Assembly (NCBI GenBank): GCA_003427395.1
Contig: BFEA01000162.1
Span: 681,642 to 710,338 of the forward strand
Length of the DNA stretch: 28,697 bases
DNA from: Chara braunii
Lineage: Eukaryota > Streptophyta > Charophyceae > Charales > Characeae
Reading direction: 5' to 3'
Shown here one piece after another: positions 1 through 9,568 of this stretch (position 1 is its first letter; each line of letters opens with the position of its first letter). The translations under genes were made by a program, and so were the position numbers. The notes below the pieces were generated by a model. It made no database searches. It saw only the letters and a list, made by a program, of their open reading frames with translations, and was not told where the DNA came from.

Positions 1-33
<33 letters not shown>
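1..33. repeat. Poly-T tract at window edge
   Basis: A run of 33 T bases opens the window. It could be the poly-A tail of a minus-strand retroposon that lies outside the window, or a simple repeat. Nothing on the right-hand side identifies an element that it terminates. Confidence 0.8.
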
Positions 34-34
<1 letters not shown>

Positions 35-48
35 GATGTACGTACCTG

Positions 49-107
49 CCTATACGAGATCTTCTAAGTTTAGGCTGGCCTTCGCGTATCTACCTATACG
101 AGATCTT
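49..107. repeat. Short direct repeat pair, 15 bp
   Basis: The 15-mer CCTATACGAGATCTT occurs at 49-63 and again at 93-107, a spacing of 44 bp. It may be two units of a decayed tandem repeat. No coding or RNA signal overlaps it. Confidence 0.7.
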
Positions 108-139
108 TGGGCTATACGGGAAAATAAAACACCAGACCC

Positions 140-250
140 ACCGCCCTTGCTCAGTTGGCACACCCACCAACTGTTGAGATACAGACCTGACTTTGAATCC
201 AGATGGAACTAAATGAATGAAATAAAATAAAATAAAATAAAATAAAATAA
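140..250 (+). mobile_element. tRNA-derived SINE-like retroposon with A-rich tail
   Basis: Seen: an A-box-like segment TTGCTCAGTTGG at 147-158, a B-box-like segment ACTTTGAATCCA at 190-201, and an (AATAA)n tail at about 220-250. The 31-bp gap between the boxes is normal for a tRNA promoter. The flanks do not form a 7-bp acceptor stem, so this is not a working tRNA gene. RNA polymerase III boxes followed closely by an A-rich tail fit a SINE or a retroposed tRNA fragment. The B box deviates from the consensus GGTTCGANTCC. Alternative: a chance A-box match near a microsatellite. Confidence 0.45.
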
Positions 251-496
251 TCCTGAAAACGTCGGGGTGGTCAGTTGCATCTCAAAGAAAGAAAAGGAAA
301 GAGCAGGGCCGTGGTCGCACTAGCAAAGGGGATAGGATAAAAATCCTGAATCTGGCTATGTTTTATGTAGAGATACAGAAAACCAGTTCTATCTCGATTT
401 CCTGCTCCTGTCCTCCTCAAACACGTCCAGATTCAGGCATTCAATCCTTTGCTCTTTGCTAATGGGACCACAGCCCAGGGCTCCAGTGGCTCCAGT
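251..496. other. Non-coding stretch, nothing recognised
   Basis: Mixed-composition sequence with short open frames on both strands and no recognisable protein motif. It lies between the SINE-like unit and the left arm of the foldback repeat. Confidence 0.5.
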
Positions 497-1347
497 GGTA
501 AGTGTGCCTGGGGGTCATGGTGCACTTGTGGAGTTCTGGTTTTGGTTTTGGTTTTGGTTTGGAGTGACAACCCAGGTGCAAAAGGAAAATGAGGCAGCTT
601 TTTATCTGAGGCCATTACATCATGGGCTGGCCGAGTGTATCAGCTTTATCTGTTGTGAATTGATAAATTGAAAAGAAAATGAAGAAAAAAACGGCAACAG
701 AGTGTACCTGATGACTGACGGACCAACCACAGCGTTCTTCAGGTGCATGAGCCACCAGAGGAACAAAAGCCGGCAGAACAGAGCCGATATGTTTGTACCT
801 GACGACTGACGGAGCAGCCACAGCGTTCTTCAGGTACATGAGCCACCAGAGGGAACAAAACCAGACAGTTCTCGTTTCTAGCCTACAAATATATCAGCTC
901 TGCGAATAGACTGTGGACCATTTGTTGTCAAAAAGGGGAAAAAAAAAAAAAAAAAAAAAAAGCTCTGTTCTGTCCGGTGGCTCATGTGCCTGAAGAATGC
1001 TGTGGTTCGTCCGTCAGTCATCAGGGACACTCTGTCGTAATTTTTTGAACTTTTTTTTCTTAATTTTCTTTTCAATTCAATTTCGTGACAGATAAAACTG
1101 ATATCCTCGGGCAGCCCATTGCGTAACGGTTCGCAGATCTAGAGCCCCGGGGCCAAGACCCACTTACCCGAATGATCGATTTCTGACCACAGATTCGGAA
1201 GATCAACGACCAGAAATCAAGGATCAGCGTAAGTGGGACTTGGCCCCCGTTGTTTTCCTTTTGCGTCTGGGCTGTTGCACTACTACTCCAAACGAAAACC
1301 AAACCACCTCCGCAAGTGGGGCATGGCCCTCGGGCTTTGTGCCAGAT
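497..1347. repeat. Large imperfect foldback (inverted) repeat
   Basis: The left arm (about 497-790) is the reverse complement of the right arm (about 961-1347). Matching blocks include the GGTTTTGG-rich segment near 538-562 against the CCAAACGAAAACC segment near 1287-1300; CAAAAGGAAAA near 580 against TTTTCCTTTTG near 1254; CATGGGCTGGCC at 621 against the segment ending GCAGCCCATTG near 1111; and the segment around 700-760 against 968-1030. The loop (791-960) carries a third, direct copy of the 704-760 unit at 797-850 and a poly-A run ending at 960. The right arm is longer because it holds a ~99-bp insertion. Transcription would give a long double-stranded RNA. I see no coding capacity. Confidence 0.75.
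1149..1247. mobile_element. MITE-like element with 19-bp terminal inverted repeats
   Basis: GGGGCCAAGACCCACTTAC (1149-1167) is matched in reverse complement at 18 of 19 positions by 1229-1247. The 99-bp unit is absent from the equivalent place in the opposite foldback arm (around 590-615), which marks it as an insertion. The interior is itself partly self-complementary (ATCGATTTCTG against CAGAAATCAAGGAT). No clear target-site duplication is visible, so the transposase superfamily is not assigned. Confidence 0.6.
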
Positions 1348-1377
1348 CGACGTGATCCACAAAGTGCACATTGAGAA

Positions 1378-1572
1378 TATATATCGTCACATATATCTTT
1401 ATATACCGGGCAGTTCTGTTTGTGACGATATATATACCGGGCAGTTCTATTTGTGACGATATATACACAGCCCCTCATTTGTTGTCCTCTTCTCTCTCTC
1501 TGCCTACGGTTTACCGGGCAGTTCTATTTGTGACGATATATATATATATCTATTTGTGACGATATATATATA
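1378..1572. repeat. Cluster of hammerhead-element tail copies in TA-rich DNA
   Basis: ACCGGGCAGTTCTATTTGTG followed by ACGATATATA occurs three times (from about 1405, 1436 and 1513), with a shorter fourth piece at 1550-1570 and an inverted scrap ATATATCGTCACATATAT at about 1380. The segment 1466-1547 aligns with the tail of the hammerhead elements at 27146-27220 and 28622-28697 (CACAGCCCCTC, then TTTGTTGTCCTCTTCT, then CCTACGGTTTACCGGGCAG) but starts downstream of the ribozyme, so it is a more strongly 5'-truncated copy. All units are separated by ATATATA tracts. The copies here read TTTGTGACG where the right-end copies read TTTGACG. Confidence 0.75.
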
Positions 1573-2017
1573 AAGGCCAATTCTTTTAAGCCCAACCAAT
1601 TCAATTACCTGCCAAATCTGGACAGGATGGCCTTTAAGGCCTTTTCAATATCATTATAGTATTGTGGGGAACCCCGTAGCAGCCACATCCGTGCTCATGC
1701 CTTCAATGAGGGAACATGCAGGGGCTGCACTCACCAGAAGGTGAGATAACCTGTTAGAGCAGGAGGGCGATGATGTTGACAGCTGACCCGTGGCAGAGTT
1801 CTATTCAGGGCCACCAGGTCCATGCTTCTTTTTTTCTTTTCCAGATATAGAACCACCAGTGCTTGGCCTACGTATATCAGCCGCGGGCCCCTCAGCACAA
1901 GTTTTCGAGGCCCGAAATGCGATGCCGGCCTTCAATGAAAATGACAGATGGTGCGCGACGACCTCGAAAGTTGATGAGCCCGTAAATGATGCACGTGTAT
2001 TTTCCAAGTGAGGCCAA
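1573..2017. other. Gene-free stretch
   Basis: No gene recognised. Short overlapping open frames on both strands (1790-2011) show no known motif. Confidence 0.5.
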
Positions 2018-2644
2018 GTACTGGTGGTTTAAACTGATTAGAACAAAACGCTGATTCTGGAAGAAACTGAGATCGGACTCAGAGCATTCTCACACTATGA
2101 CTCTTTCCACTCCTCTGTGGACGTAGTTGCGGTCAGATGCATCCAGGCCGGGTAGGAAACGTGGTCGCATTACATCCAGGGAAGAGTCCTAGCGCGAGAA
2201 TCTCCTTAGACGGTAGAGTTAGGGTATAGTCATGCCCGTACCGCCACTGCCCTGAAAATCGGGCCAACAACCCCTGCGGACAGGGATAAGAACGGTTACG
2301 GTCTGATGGTCAATCCAACGGTCTGATGTGTCAATCCAACGGACGCGGACGAACCAGAAAAAAGGCCGTATCCTCCGCAGGTAACAAGGACGGTCATGAC
2401 TATTGGTGGTGGTTTATGTTTTCCTAGTATGTCCCTGGGCCTGGCGGATGCAACCCTGGGGCGGAGTCCCATGTATGCAGATTCTGTGTTCCTATTCGTT
2501 AAACCACCGGTACCTGGACGTTTTTAGGCCGTTAATGCGGTGGCTGAATCTGTGCGCCACGCAGGTCCATATGCATTTGCCTCAGAGCCTACCCAGAGGG
2601 GGCCTAAGACCCCCTGGGGTACAGGTGGTTTAAACCACCAGTAC
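2018..2644. repeat. Segment bounded by GTACTGGTGGTTTAAAC inverted motifs
   Basis: GTACTGGTGGTTTAAAC at 2018-2034 is the inverse of the right half of the near-palindrome at 2619-2644 (GTACAGGTGGTTTAAACC then ACCAGTAC). A third degenerate copy, TTAAACCACCGGTACC, lies at 2499-2514. The orientation would suit a ~627-bp non-autonomous element with 17-bp inverted ends, but no target duplication is evident. The interior (2075-2165) resembles the tandem repeats at 12007-12700 (GACGTAGTTGCGGTCAGATG, then CATCCAGG). No coding content is recognised. Confidence 0.45.
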
Positions 2645-3849
2645 TTCTTCTGCAAGTCGCTGCTTGCTCGTTTATGCGCTGGGCCGGCCGAAGAGGCCTG
2701 TTGACTCCGATCGAAATTCATTCAAGTGGAAAAGTCATGGCTCAGGGCTCAAATTTTTTCGCCGTAGGGTCTAGAAAAAAGAATCCAGGCAAGTGGGACT
2801 TCGTCCCTGGGAGAGCTCACACCTTCATCAAAGGGCTTTTAAATCCCGCAAAAAGTCGTCTTTCCCTCTTTCTTTTCCATCTCGACTCTCGAGTCCGCAG
2901 TGCACTGGAAAAGATTGGGCAAAAGCCACCTCACGAGCTGATCTTTTCTTGTTCTGATTTTTTGTTTTTGCCCTTTTTGTGCTCTTTCGAGTCGCACTTC
3001 AGCCTGCACCACTGCGAAAAGATGCGGACCCATGCCATCCCGGCTGTCCGGCATCTCCCAGGGCCTGAAGTGCACATGTGAACCCAGGTGCACTTCTGCA
3101 GTCTTTCCACGAATGGTTTCTGCGTTTCGAGACGGTACAGGTGTATGGCCTAACTCCGGTGGAGTAAAGCAGCAGCAGCCAAGGTGGATGGATGAGACGA
3201 ACAATCGTTGGTGCGGCGATTAGATTGAAACCTCGAAAGCAAAACCGAAACAAAAAAAAGCAAGCGCGCAGTACAACTGGCTTGGCACTTTTTCCTTATT
3301 TTGCCTTTGATCGCCCGAGCAAGCCAATTAGAACTGAAAAAAGTAGATGCAAAGTAAGTGCTTGCCGGTTTAAAGCCTCAATCCTGGTGGTTCTCTTACC
3401 ACCACCAGGATAGAGGTCTTGCATTTCTTTCTGGATCGTTGATGAAACGAATGAGATGTGTTGCATCAAGTTTCTGAGGATCCCAAACAGCTCAGGTGCT
3501 CTTTTTTTTTTTAAAAAAAAGCAAGAACAGGAAAGAGCAGCATTCATGGACAAAAGGATGAGCCTTGGAACATTACAATCAAAGCCCAGCCAGCACTGGG
3601 GTCATTACCCAGCTTCAAGTAGGCTGGAAAAGGGGCCACAGCCTCCCATCAAAATAAACAATCCGACGTAGTACAAGTACAAGACCACAAGAAAATGAAA
3701 TTAGAAAAGAAGGAAGAACTTACCGAACAAAAGACGAAAAGATACCATACCAAAGTGGGAAGACAATCTCTGCTCACAGAGTGACAGAAGATGAGCTCTT
3801 GAAATTATGGGAACAGTTCTGCAGGATGGCGGACCAAAAGGTGGCCAGT
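2645..3849. other. Gene-free stretch with one hairpin
   Basis: A 135-codon plus frame (2674-3081) and a 121-codon minus frame (2839-3204) overlap and match nothing I know, so both look fortuitous. The segment 3381-3411 is a perfect 11-bp hairpin, ATCCTGGTGGT against ACCACCAGGAT with a 9-nt loop, which contains the same TGGTGGT core as the recurrent palindromic motif of the window. Confidence 0.5.
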
Positions 3850-4332
3850 ACTCTATGACTGCTACAGTCGAATGATCCTATCGGTGACTTGTGTTCGTTG
3901 TGGATGGGCAACAGAATCCACTTCCCACCTTTGGTTGCATTGTGCCCCCATTCTCTTCGTATCTGGCAATGGTGGAGGAAACACTGGTGCAAGATTAAAA
4001 CAGCCCCAAATGATTGGACGGACCTTTGGATCCGTTCTGGGCTGCAGCAACACATATCCTCCAAAAGACTATGGTTGGCCCTATATAGCCCAGGTCTGCA
4101 GAGGTATTATTATGAGTGCAATTTGGTGGGCGCGAAACCAGAAGCTTTTCAGGGACGAAGACACGGGGTTCAACCAACTGAAGAATCTCATTAAGTCAAG
4201 AATTTTGACCAACTGAAGAATCTCATTAAGTCAAGAATTAGACTGACGATAATTGCGGATCGGCAACGGAAGGGTTGGTTGTGGTTTCACAAAGACATGG
4301 GCTCTGAATTGGAGTTGGAGATGGAAGCGTAG
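3850..4332 (+). pseudogene. LINE (non-LTR retrotransposon) ORF2 C-terminal remnant
   Basis: Seen: a zinc-binding signature of the reverse-transcriptase-associated zf-RVT type, CVRCGWATESTSHLWLHC (C-x2-C, then H-x4-C), encoded at about 3893-3946. It is followed by the aromatic C-terminal segment PYIAQVCRGIIMSAIWWARN (about 4079-4138) and by a terminal basic stretch around IADRQRKGWLWF. A shift between frames occurs after the zinc finger. A 35-bp tandem duplication (ACCAACTG at 4173 and again at 4208) breaks the frame again; downstream the frame resumes and ends at TAG 4330-4332. In intact LINEs this region follows the RT domain and ends ORF2. The RT and endonuclease are absent here, so it is a short, dead 3' fragment. 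The minus-strand remnant near 6430-6900 belongs to a related family. Confidence 0.7.
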
Positions 4333-6311
4333 CCGAACGCAAAACACAGACACGCGAATGCCAGAAATTGTGTAACTCGGAAATTGAACTCAATAGTATG
4401 ATAGAAAGAATTACAAAATGAGTTTCCCCATAGCCAGCGGCTATGGAGTACGAACCATCACCCTTACGGGAGATAGTAAGTCTGGCGCCCTCGACCGGTT
4501 TCGGCTGGAGCCAGCATCCAGCCTCGTCAGGAGGGAAAAAATTCGAGATGAAAAATGAGTTACTTCTATGTCTTAAATACTACAAGCTCCGTAAAAACCG
4601 TCGGTAAGTTACCTTCTCTTGAAAGTCTCATTCCCTACTTCTCTAAAAACGTTTTCCCATCTGAGAAAAAGACAACGGCTCTCTGAAAAATTTCTCCGTT
4701 AAATCTACCTTGCAGATTTGCCTTGCTATGGATCAGCGGATATTCCCAGTAGGTATGAAAATCTGTTGGCCTTTTCCCTTTACCAGCTGCATCCGTACTG
4801 TGCGATTTATCGGGGCCCGGTAACTTCTATTTTGTCTTTTCTGCCCAATGAGCCCGATAATTTTTGGAAAAATATCTAAAATAATTATCTAAAATCATCC
4901 GTCATAAAATTCTGAATTTTGCAAAAAATCTTCGGAGATCCGAAACTTTTCCTAACCTTTGTCGTTTTCTACCTGAAAATAATCTGTCGATCCGAAGACG
5001 TTTTACAAGTTCCATCGTTTTTATCGAAAGTTTTCCGCAATAAATCTGCCGAAGAGACATCGAAATGATTCCGTCAAAAAAGCGTCGATATAAAGCCGTT
5101 GAAAATTGTCGAAATTAAAGCGAAAACTAAAGGCTCTGAAAAAACCCGATATACCAGAGGTCTGAAAAGATCCAAAAGATTTCAGATTACTGGTGTATCT
5201 TCATTTCGTAGTATTTAGCTTTTGTCCCTGTTCCTTGCTGCCTTCGTGTACTTTTATTAAAAAAACTGCTGAGATACATTCCGAACTCGGTTCAGTAGTG
5301 AAGTCACATAGAGGCGGTCAGTTCCTTAGCTTTCCTTCCCTACTTTTCACCACCCGCAGAACTTATTTCCCCACCCATTTTATCCATGACGGCGCTCGTT
5401 TTCTGATGAATTTCCATAGGCATCCATCAAAGTATTTATTCGGGTAGTCCTGTAGCCTTAGCATTCTTTTCAGCGTGAGTAATCCGTGGCCTACCAGTTC
5501 TTCGTCCGAAGTCATTCGGTAGATACGGTGGAGACTGCAGGTGATTACTGCTTTCTTCTGGGAGATTGGTGAATACGACTTGAAGTCTTGGACCGTTCTT
5601 GGACCGTTCTGTAGGTAAGGTTCTTATCTTCCCAGACCTCCTTTGAATTCCTTAGGATTAAAAAACTGGGTGGTCCTTTGAAATCCTTAGGGCTCTGAAT
5701 GATCGATTGGCACAGGTATCCCCTGAAGGAAAACTTTCTGTCTGTAGCTGGTTGGGGAGGGGAATTCATTAGTGACATGTAGAACCTGAATTGCTGGAAG
5801 GCCTTTTAGCCTTTCGGTACGGTGATTACTCCTATCTCCTTTGCTGACTCAGGCAAGTTGGAGTAAAGGCCTGGAGCAAATGCCTTGATATTGTGCTTGA
5901 TTTGAGGTTTCACAGGTTAAAGGGTCGCCGGTCGGCGAACTGGGGGAGTCGAGTTTAGACTCTCGTGATACAGCAGACAGACAGAATAGAAGACACTTCG
6001 TGACTGTATGAGCTAGTCCTTTTGGATAGCCCCCCTTTTAATTTTGGAAACTTTGGGTTTTCCAGTTAATCAGGTTTGGAAAGTTTTAATTCGCTACTAC
6101 TGGCTGAAGGGTATTTAGAGCTGTATTTTTAGTTCGGCCACCCTTTTCTGAGCTTCAAGGTCTATTTTTGAGGAGTTCCTTTAGTGCTGTTGAGAGCAGA
6201 TCGGTTTCAGGGATGCTGGACCCGGTTTCCAAAGTGGTCATTGGTGACTTCCGGGTTGAATTGTGAGGTCCCCGGCCTCAAAATTTCCTAGAATATAAAG
6301 CTACAATTTCT

Positions 6312-6312
<1 letters not shown>
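4333..6312. other. Gene-free stretch, about 2 kb
   Basis: No gene or RNA recognised. The first ~200 bases may include the 3' untranslated part of the LINE remnant. CCATAGCCAGCGGCTATGG at 4427-4445 is a short perfect palindrome around CAGCG. From 4850 to 5180 the sequence is AT-rich with many CGAAA/TTTCG words. The open frames present (such as 5193-5447 on + and 5545-5778 on -) carry no known motif. Confidence 0.5.

Positions 6313-6342
<30 letters not shown>
6313..6342. repeat. Poly-A tract, 30 nt
   Basis: An uninterrupted run of 30 A bases. It abuts the minus-strand LINE remnant, but a minus-strand LINE would end in T on this strand. It is therefore not that element's tail; it may be the tail of a plus-strand retroposon ending here or a simple repeat. 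Confidence 0.85.
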
Positions 6343-6345
<3 letters not shown>

Positions 6346-6429
6346 TGGCGGGCCATGCGAAACCCTAACTGGGCCCTGATGCTGCCTACCCCACAACCAA
6401 GAGGAGGGGGGCGCTGGCTTCCCCTGAGG

Positions 6430-6900
6430 GCGCGCATCACAAGCAGGTACCGAGCTCCCCAGGTATTCTAAAGCCAAACGGTCGCCTGCCCGTTCGTACC
6501 GCTCTTTTGCTTTCCTACGCCAATCTGACCACATACAGCAACGGTGTCGAGTTCGGGTGTGGTCTTTCAGCACATGACGAGGAGTGCCATTCTGGCAGAA
6601 GACATGTTCCTTGCTCCCTCCTCCCAAACAACACTTAACAAAACCGCGCGGAAGACCTGTGCCACGTATGGCCTCCGCCACCGGTCTTTGTTGCCCTCCG
6701 GGGGAATGCCAGCCAGAATCCGTTGAGATTGAACGGCAAACAGCGCCAACTTGCATCATGACTGGATCCTTCGGTGAATGGGCAATCCATCCAGAGGTGC
6801 CCTGGTAGTCTCCCAGGTCCACTTGCAGTGGGTGCAAGTGAATAAAACCTCCATTCCAATGGGCATGAGAAAGGCTCCAGAGGTCGTAATAAGCGTTGAC
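6430..6900 (-). pseudogene. LINE ORF2 C-terminal remnant, minus strand
   Basis: Read on the minus strand, CTHCKWTWETTR (from about 6837 down) followed after a frame slip by HLWMDCPF gives the C-x2-C...H-x4-C zf-RVT finger. Then comes RRPYVAQVFRAVLLSVVWEE (about 6675 down to 6616), which aligns with PYIAQVCRGIIMSAIWWARN of the plus-strand remnant at 4079. Downstream LKDHTRTRH...WRRKAKERY matches LKNLIKSRI...DRQRKGW there. The two fragments are thus homologous and lie in opposite orientation 2 kb apart. At least one frameshift inside the finger and the absence of RT motifs show that it is dead. A single 218-codon frame spans this region but mixes frames of the original gene. Confidence 0.65.
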
Positions 6901-6959
6901 TGCAACCAGAGAAGGCTGCTCAACTTTTGGGACGGCGGTTTCTGCAGAAGATTCCAATG

Positions 6960-7392
6960 TGTGATAGGCTCAGGTTCCTTCTAGTGCTCGAGCGCTTGGT
7001 CCTTCCTGCTGGCCTCCACCTGCCGAGTGTCTGGCCGGTTTTCTGTTTTCTGTGATTTCACAGTACCACCTTGATGGCGTCATATGGGAAAATTGGACGT
7101 GAAGTGTTCATGGGCTATAAACCTAGATTGTGTTTCATGCGGCCGCGTGCACGTGCCACCCACGAATTTCAGTGCCCATGCGGCCCAAAAGACCACTTCA
7201 AGGGGCTGTTCGCCAAAGTATTCTTGCGCCAAGGACTTGCATTTTGTGCGCTAGAGTCTCCACTTTGTGGTGCTAAAACATGATGCCGTGTGCCTTTCGT
7301 GACTCGAGATAATGGCCCCCATTGCGCAGAGCTTGAAACATAGCGCAGTGTTGTTGCCATTTAGTGCCGTACGGGGCATGGAAACAAGCAGC

Positions 7393-7393
<1 letters not shown>
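6960..7393. other. Gene-free stretch
   Basis: No coding or RNA feature recognised. The 7071-7283 open frame shows no family motif. Confidence 0.5.

Positions 7394-7470
<77 letters not shown>
7394..7470. repeat. (GA)n microsatellite
   Basis: About 38 uninterrupted GA units. The next 150 bases remain purine-rich (GGGGGCGGACGAAGAGG and similar). A second (AG)n block lies at 7713-7734 and a poly-C run at about 7651-7662. Confidence 0.95.
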
Positions 7471-7475
<5 letters not shown>

Positions 7476-7712
7476 AATAGTTAAAGCATTCTCTTGGACA
7501 GAATTATGTGGAGGGCAAGGGTGAGGTATGTGGGGGCGGACGAAGAGGTTTTGGGGGAGGAGTACGTGGAGGAGGAGCGAGAGGGTGACGAGGAGAGCCC
7601 CTTCTTTTGTCTTCTGTTATGGTTATTGATGGTATGAGTAATTTAGTTCTCCCCCCCCCCCCAATTTCTCGCTGTTATAGGCATATCATTTCTGCGTGTG
7701 TGTGCGTGCACA

Positions 7713-7734
7713 AGAGAGAGAGAGAGAGAGAGAG
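7713..7734. repeat. (AG)n microsatellite
   Basis: Eleven AG units immediately follow a GTGTGTGTGCGTGCAC tract, giving a compound GT/AG microsatellite. Confidence 0.9.
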
Positions 7735-7880
7735 TAGTTCCTCAGAATGCACTGCCTGGTCCCCCCAAAACGAACCGATGCGGGCCTTCTTTTGGCTAGC
7801 AATGGCTGCAACTCTGCTCTGATGGCTGACCCCTGAAAGTTGTGGTGGGGCTGCATGTTGGAGAAAAATGGCTGGGAAAC

Positions 7881-8472
7881 ATACTGGTGGTTTAAGGTAT
7901 AACGGGGGAATGCGGAGTGAAGCAAGATTTGGAGTGCAAGATCACTCACGGATTTGATTCTGGATTGATGGCGATGGAGAGCTCACTTACGGATTTGATG
8001 GTGATGGAGATGGTGTGCAAGCTGGGACGGACATCACTCACATACCATGGGCAGTACACTCCAACATGGAGAACAACAACCGAAAGTAGCAGCAAAACTC
8101 GATCGGAAAAATGGCAGCAGTACAACAATATAAAGTAAGCCAGGGGCCTAGGGCTACTCCCTAGCAGGCAGGCAGAGCCTGCTGCTTGGTACTGGGCAGT
8201 GGGGCCAGGCGGATGCCTGGTCACTCTGGCCAGTACTACTGGCAGGCCCAAACAGACAGAACCCGAGGTACATGGAGGAAGGTGAGAGAGCTTCATAGAG
8301 GTGGAGGAACGGGGATGCGGGGCTGGGGTACACAGAGGAGAAGGAAGAGGGGAAGGGGGGCAACTACTTGGTGGAGGGTATGTGGACGAGGAAGAGGGTC
8401 AGGGGGAGTGGTAGGTGGAGGAGGAGGAGAGACCCTTTCTTTCTTTGTTCTCCTTCATAAACCACCACTACG
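7881..8472. repeat. Segment bounded by degenerate copies of the TACTGGTGGTTTAA motif
   Basis: ATACTGGTGGTTTAAGG at 7881-7897 is inverted relative to ATAAACCACCACTACG at 8457-8472, a spacing of ~590 bp that is close to the 627 bp of the 2018-2644 pair. The interiors do not obviously match. The region contains purine-rich GGA repeats (8330-8440) and a partly palindromic stretch of GCAGGCAGGCAGAGCCTGC (8163-8181). No gene is recognised. Confidence 0.35.
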
Positions 8473-9041
8473 TTCGAGCCTGTTTTGACAAGCCTCCCAA
8501 GTACTGCGCGCTGAAGAAAAAGCAGAACTGGTGTGGGTGCCCTTTTCCTCCTTTTTGGCTGGTGGTGCCAGCCATTGTGGTGCGGTAGGCCGGAACCCCC
8601 TAAACTTCATGTTTACGGGTGCCTGGATTGTCGGCGGCGCATAGTGGTGGCTTGATTGCAGGGGAAAGGAAGAACAGCCAGAAGTCCGTAAGGCATTTTC
8701 TTGATGTGCGCACCCTTGTTATTTGTGGATTTGTGTTCTATTTCCCTCATGGTAACCTCCCGGACGTCCGGACCGGGTTCCAGACAGTCCCCATGTCTGG
8801 ATGGAGGCCCCTGGGGCAGAAAAAAAAAAAAAAAAAGGGGCGGCCCAGGACGTTTGTTGGGTCCTAGCGGCCCCTCGAAAAATAATGGGGTGATTTTTAA
8901 GTGTCCTTTCAACCCACTGGACATGGCCTAGAGGTCCAGACACAAGACACTGCAGGTTTTTGAGGTGGCGGGTCTCGCACAGGCCCGAGCAATTTCAAAG
9001 CGGCCGTTTCGACTTGGCGCCCGCCGCTGCTGCCCATTGGG
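8473..9041. other. Gene-free stretch
   Basis: No gene recognised. It contains a poly-A run at 8820-8836 and CCGGAC words near 8760-8790 that recur much more densely at 9438-9568. Confidence 0.5.
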
Positions 9042-9069
9042 GAGAGAGAGAGAGAGAGAGAGAGAGAGC
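9042..9069. repeat. (GA)n microsatellite
   Basis: About 14 GA/AG units. Confidence 0.9.
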
Positions 9070-9171
9070 ACTGACAGTGCTGCCAGTCTGAAGACTCTGA
9101 CATTCTGAATTGAACTGCAAAGTTCGAACTTTAAGTTATATATGAAGTTATGAACTTAAATTACTAAATCC

Positions 9172-9198
9172 AAAGTTCAAAGTTCAAAGTTCAAAGTT
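9172..9198. repeat. Heptamer tandem repeat AAAGTTC
   Basis: Nearly four tandem AAAGTTC units, preceded by related words (AAAGTTCGAACTTTAAG from 9119) that include a short palindrome. This is not the plant-type telomere heptamer TTTAGGG. Confidence 0.85.
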
Positions 9199-9437
9199 AA
9201 TCATACTTTTTTCAAAAAAAAATTCTCTGTTTCTCTAGTCTTGTGCCTGCTTTGCACTGTTTGCAACTCTGCATGTCTGCTAGTAAAATGTGCTGGTTGA
9301 TTAAACTTGATTTGCTGCAAGACACGTGCTCTGCTGCCTGAACTACAGAGTGCAAAGCAGGTAAGTGCCTGCCAACACCCCCACCCAATCCCCCCAGCCC
9401 CCTCTGTTGTTTTTTTTTTTTTTATTTTTTATTTTAG

Positions 9438-9568
9438 GTCCGGACATTTCTGTCCGGTGTCTGGTGATGTCCGTTGTCCAGTGATGTCCGGATCACCGGA
9501 CAGTCCGGACCGGTCCAGACACTGGTCCGGAAGACAGTCCGGAAGTGTCCGGTGTCCGGGTCCGGGGT
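9438..9568. repeat. Dense TCCGG/CCGGA cluster
   Basis: At least ten GTCCGG or CCGGAC words in 131 bp, interleaved with TGTC words (GTCCGGTGTC, CCGGACAGTCCGGACCGG). Both orientations alternate, so many short hairpins are possible. It is preceded by a T-rich tract (9410-9435). No reading frame here makes a recognisable protein. Confidence 0.7.

Noticed and set aside
704-730. Hammerhead-like CTGATGACTGACGG
   Set aside because: Has the CTGATGA word but no stem II followed by GAAA; it is part of the foldback repeat module.
2674-3204. Opposed frames of 135 (+) and 121 (-) codons
   Set aside because: Mutually overlapping, no motif, no splice or start context that favours either.
6301-6957. Single 218-codon minus-strand gene
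   Set aside because: The conserved LINE blocks occur in different frames across this span, so the long frame is a mixture and its poly-Phe end is the poly-A tract.
9172-9198. Telomere-like repeat
   Set aside because: The AAAGTTC heptamer is not TTTAGGG or another known telomere unit, and there are fewer than four units.
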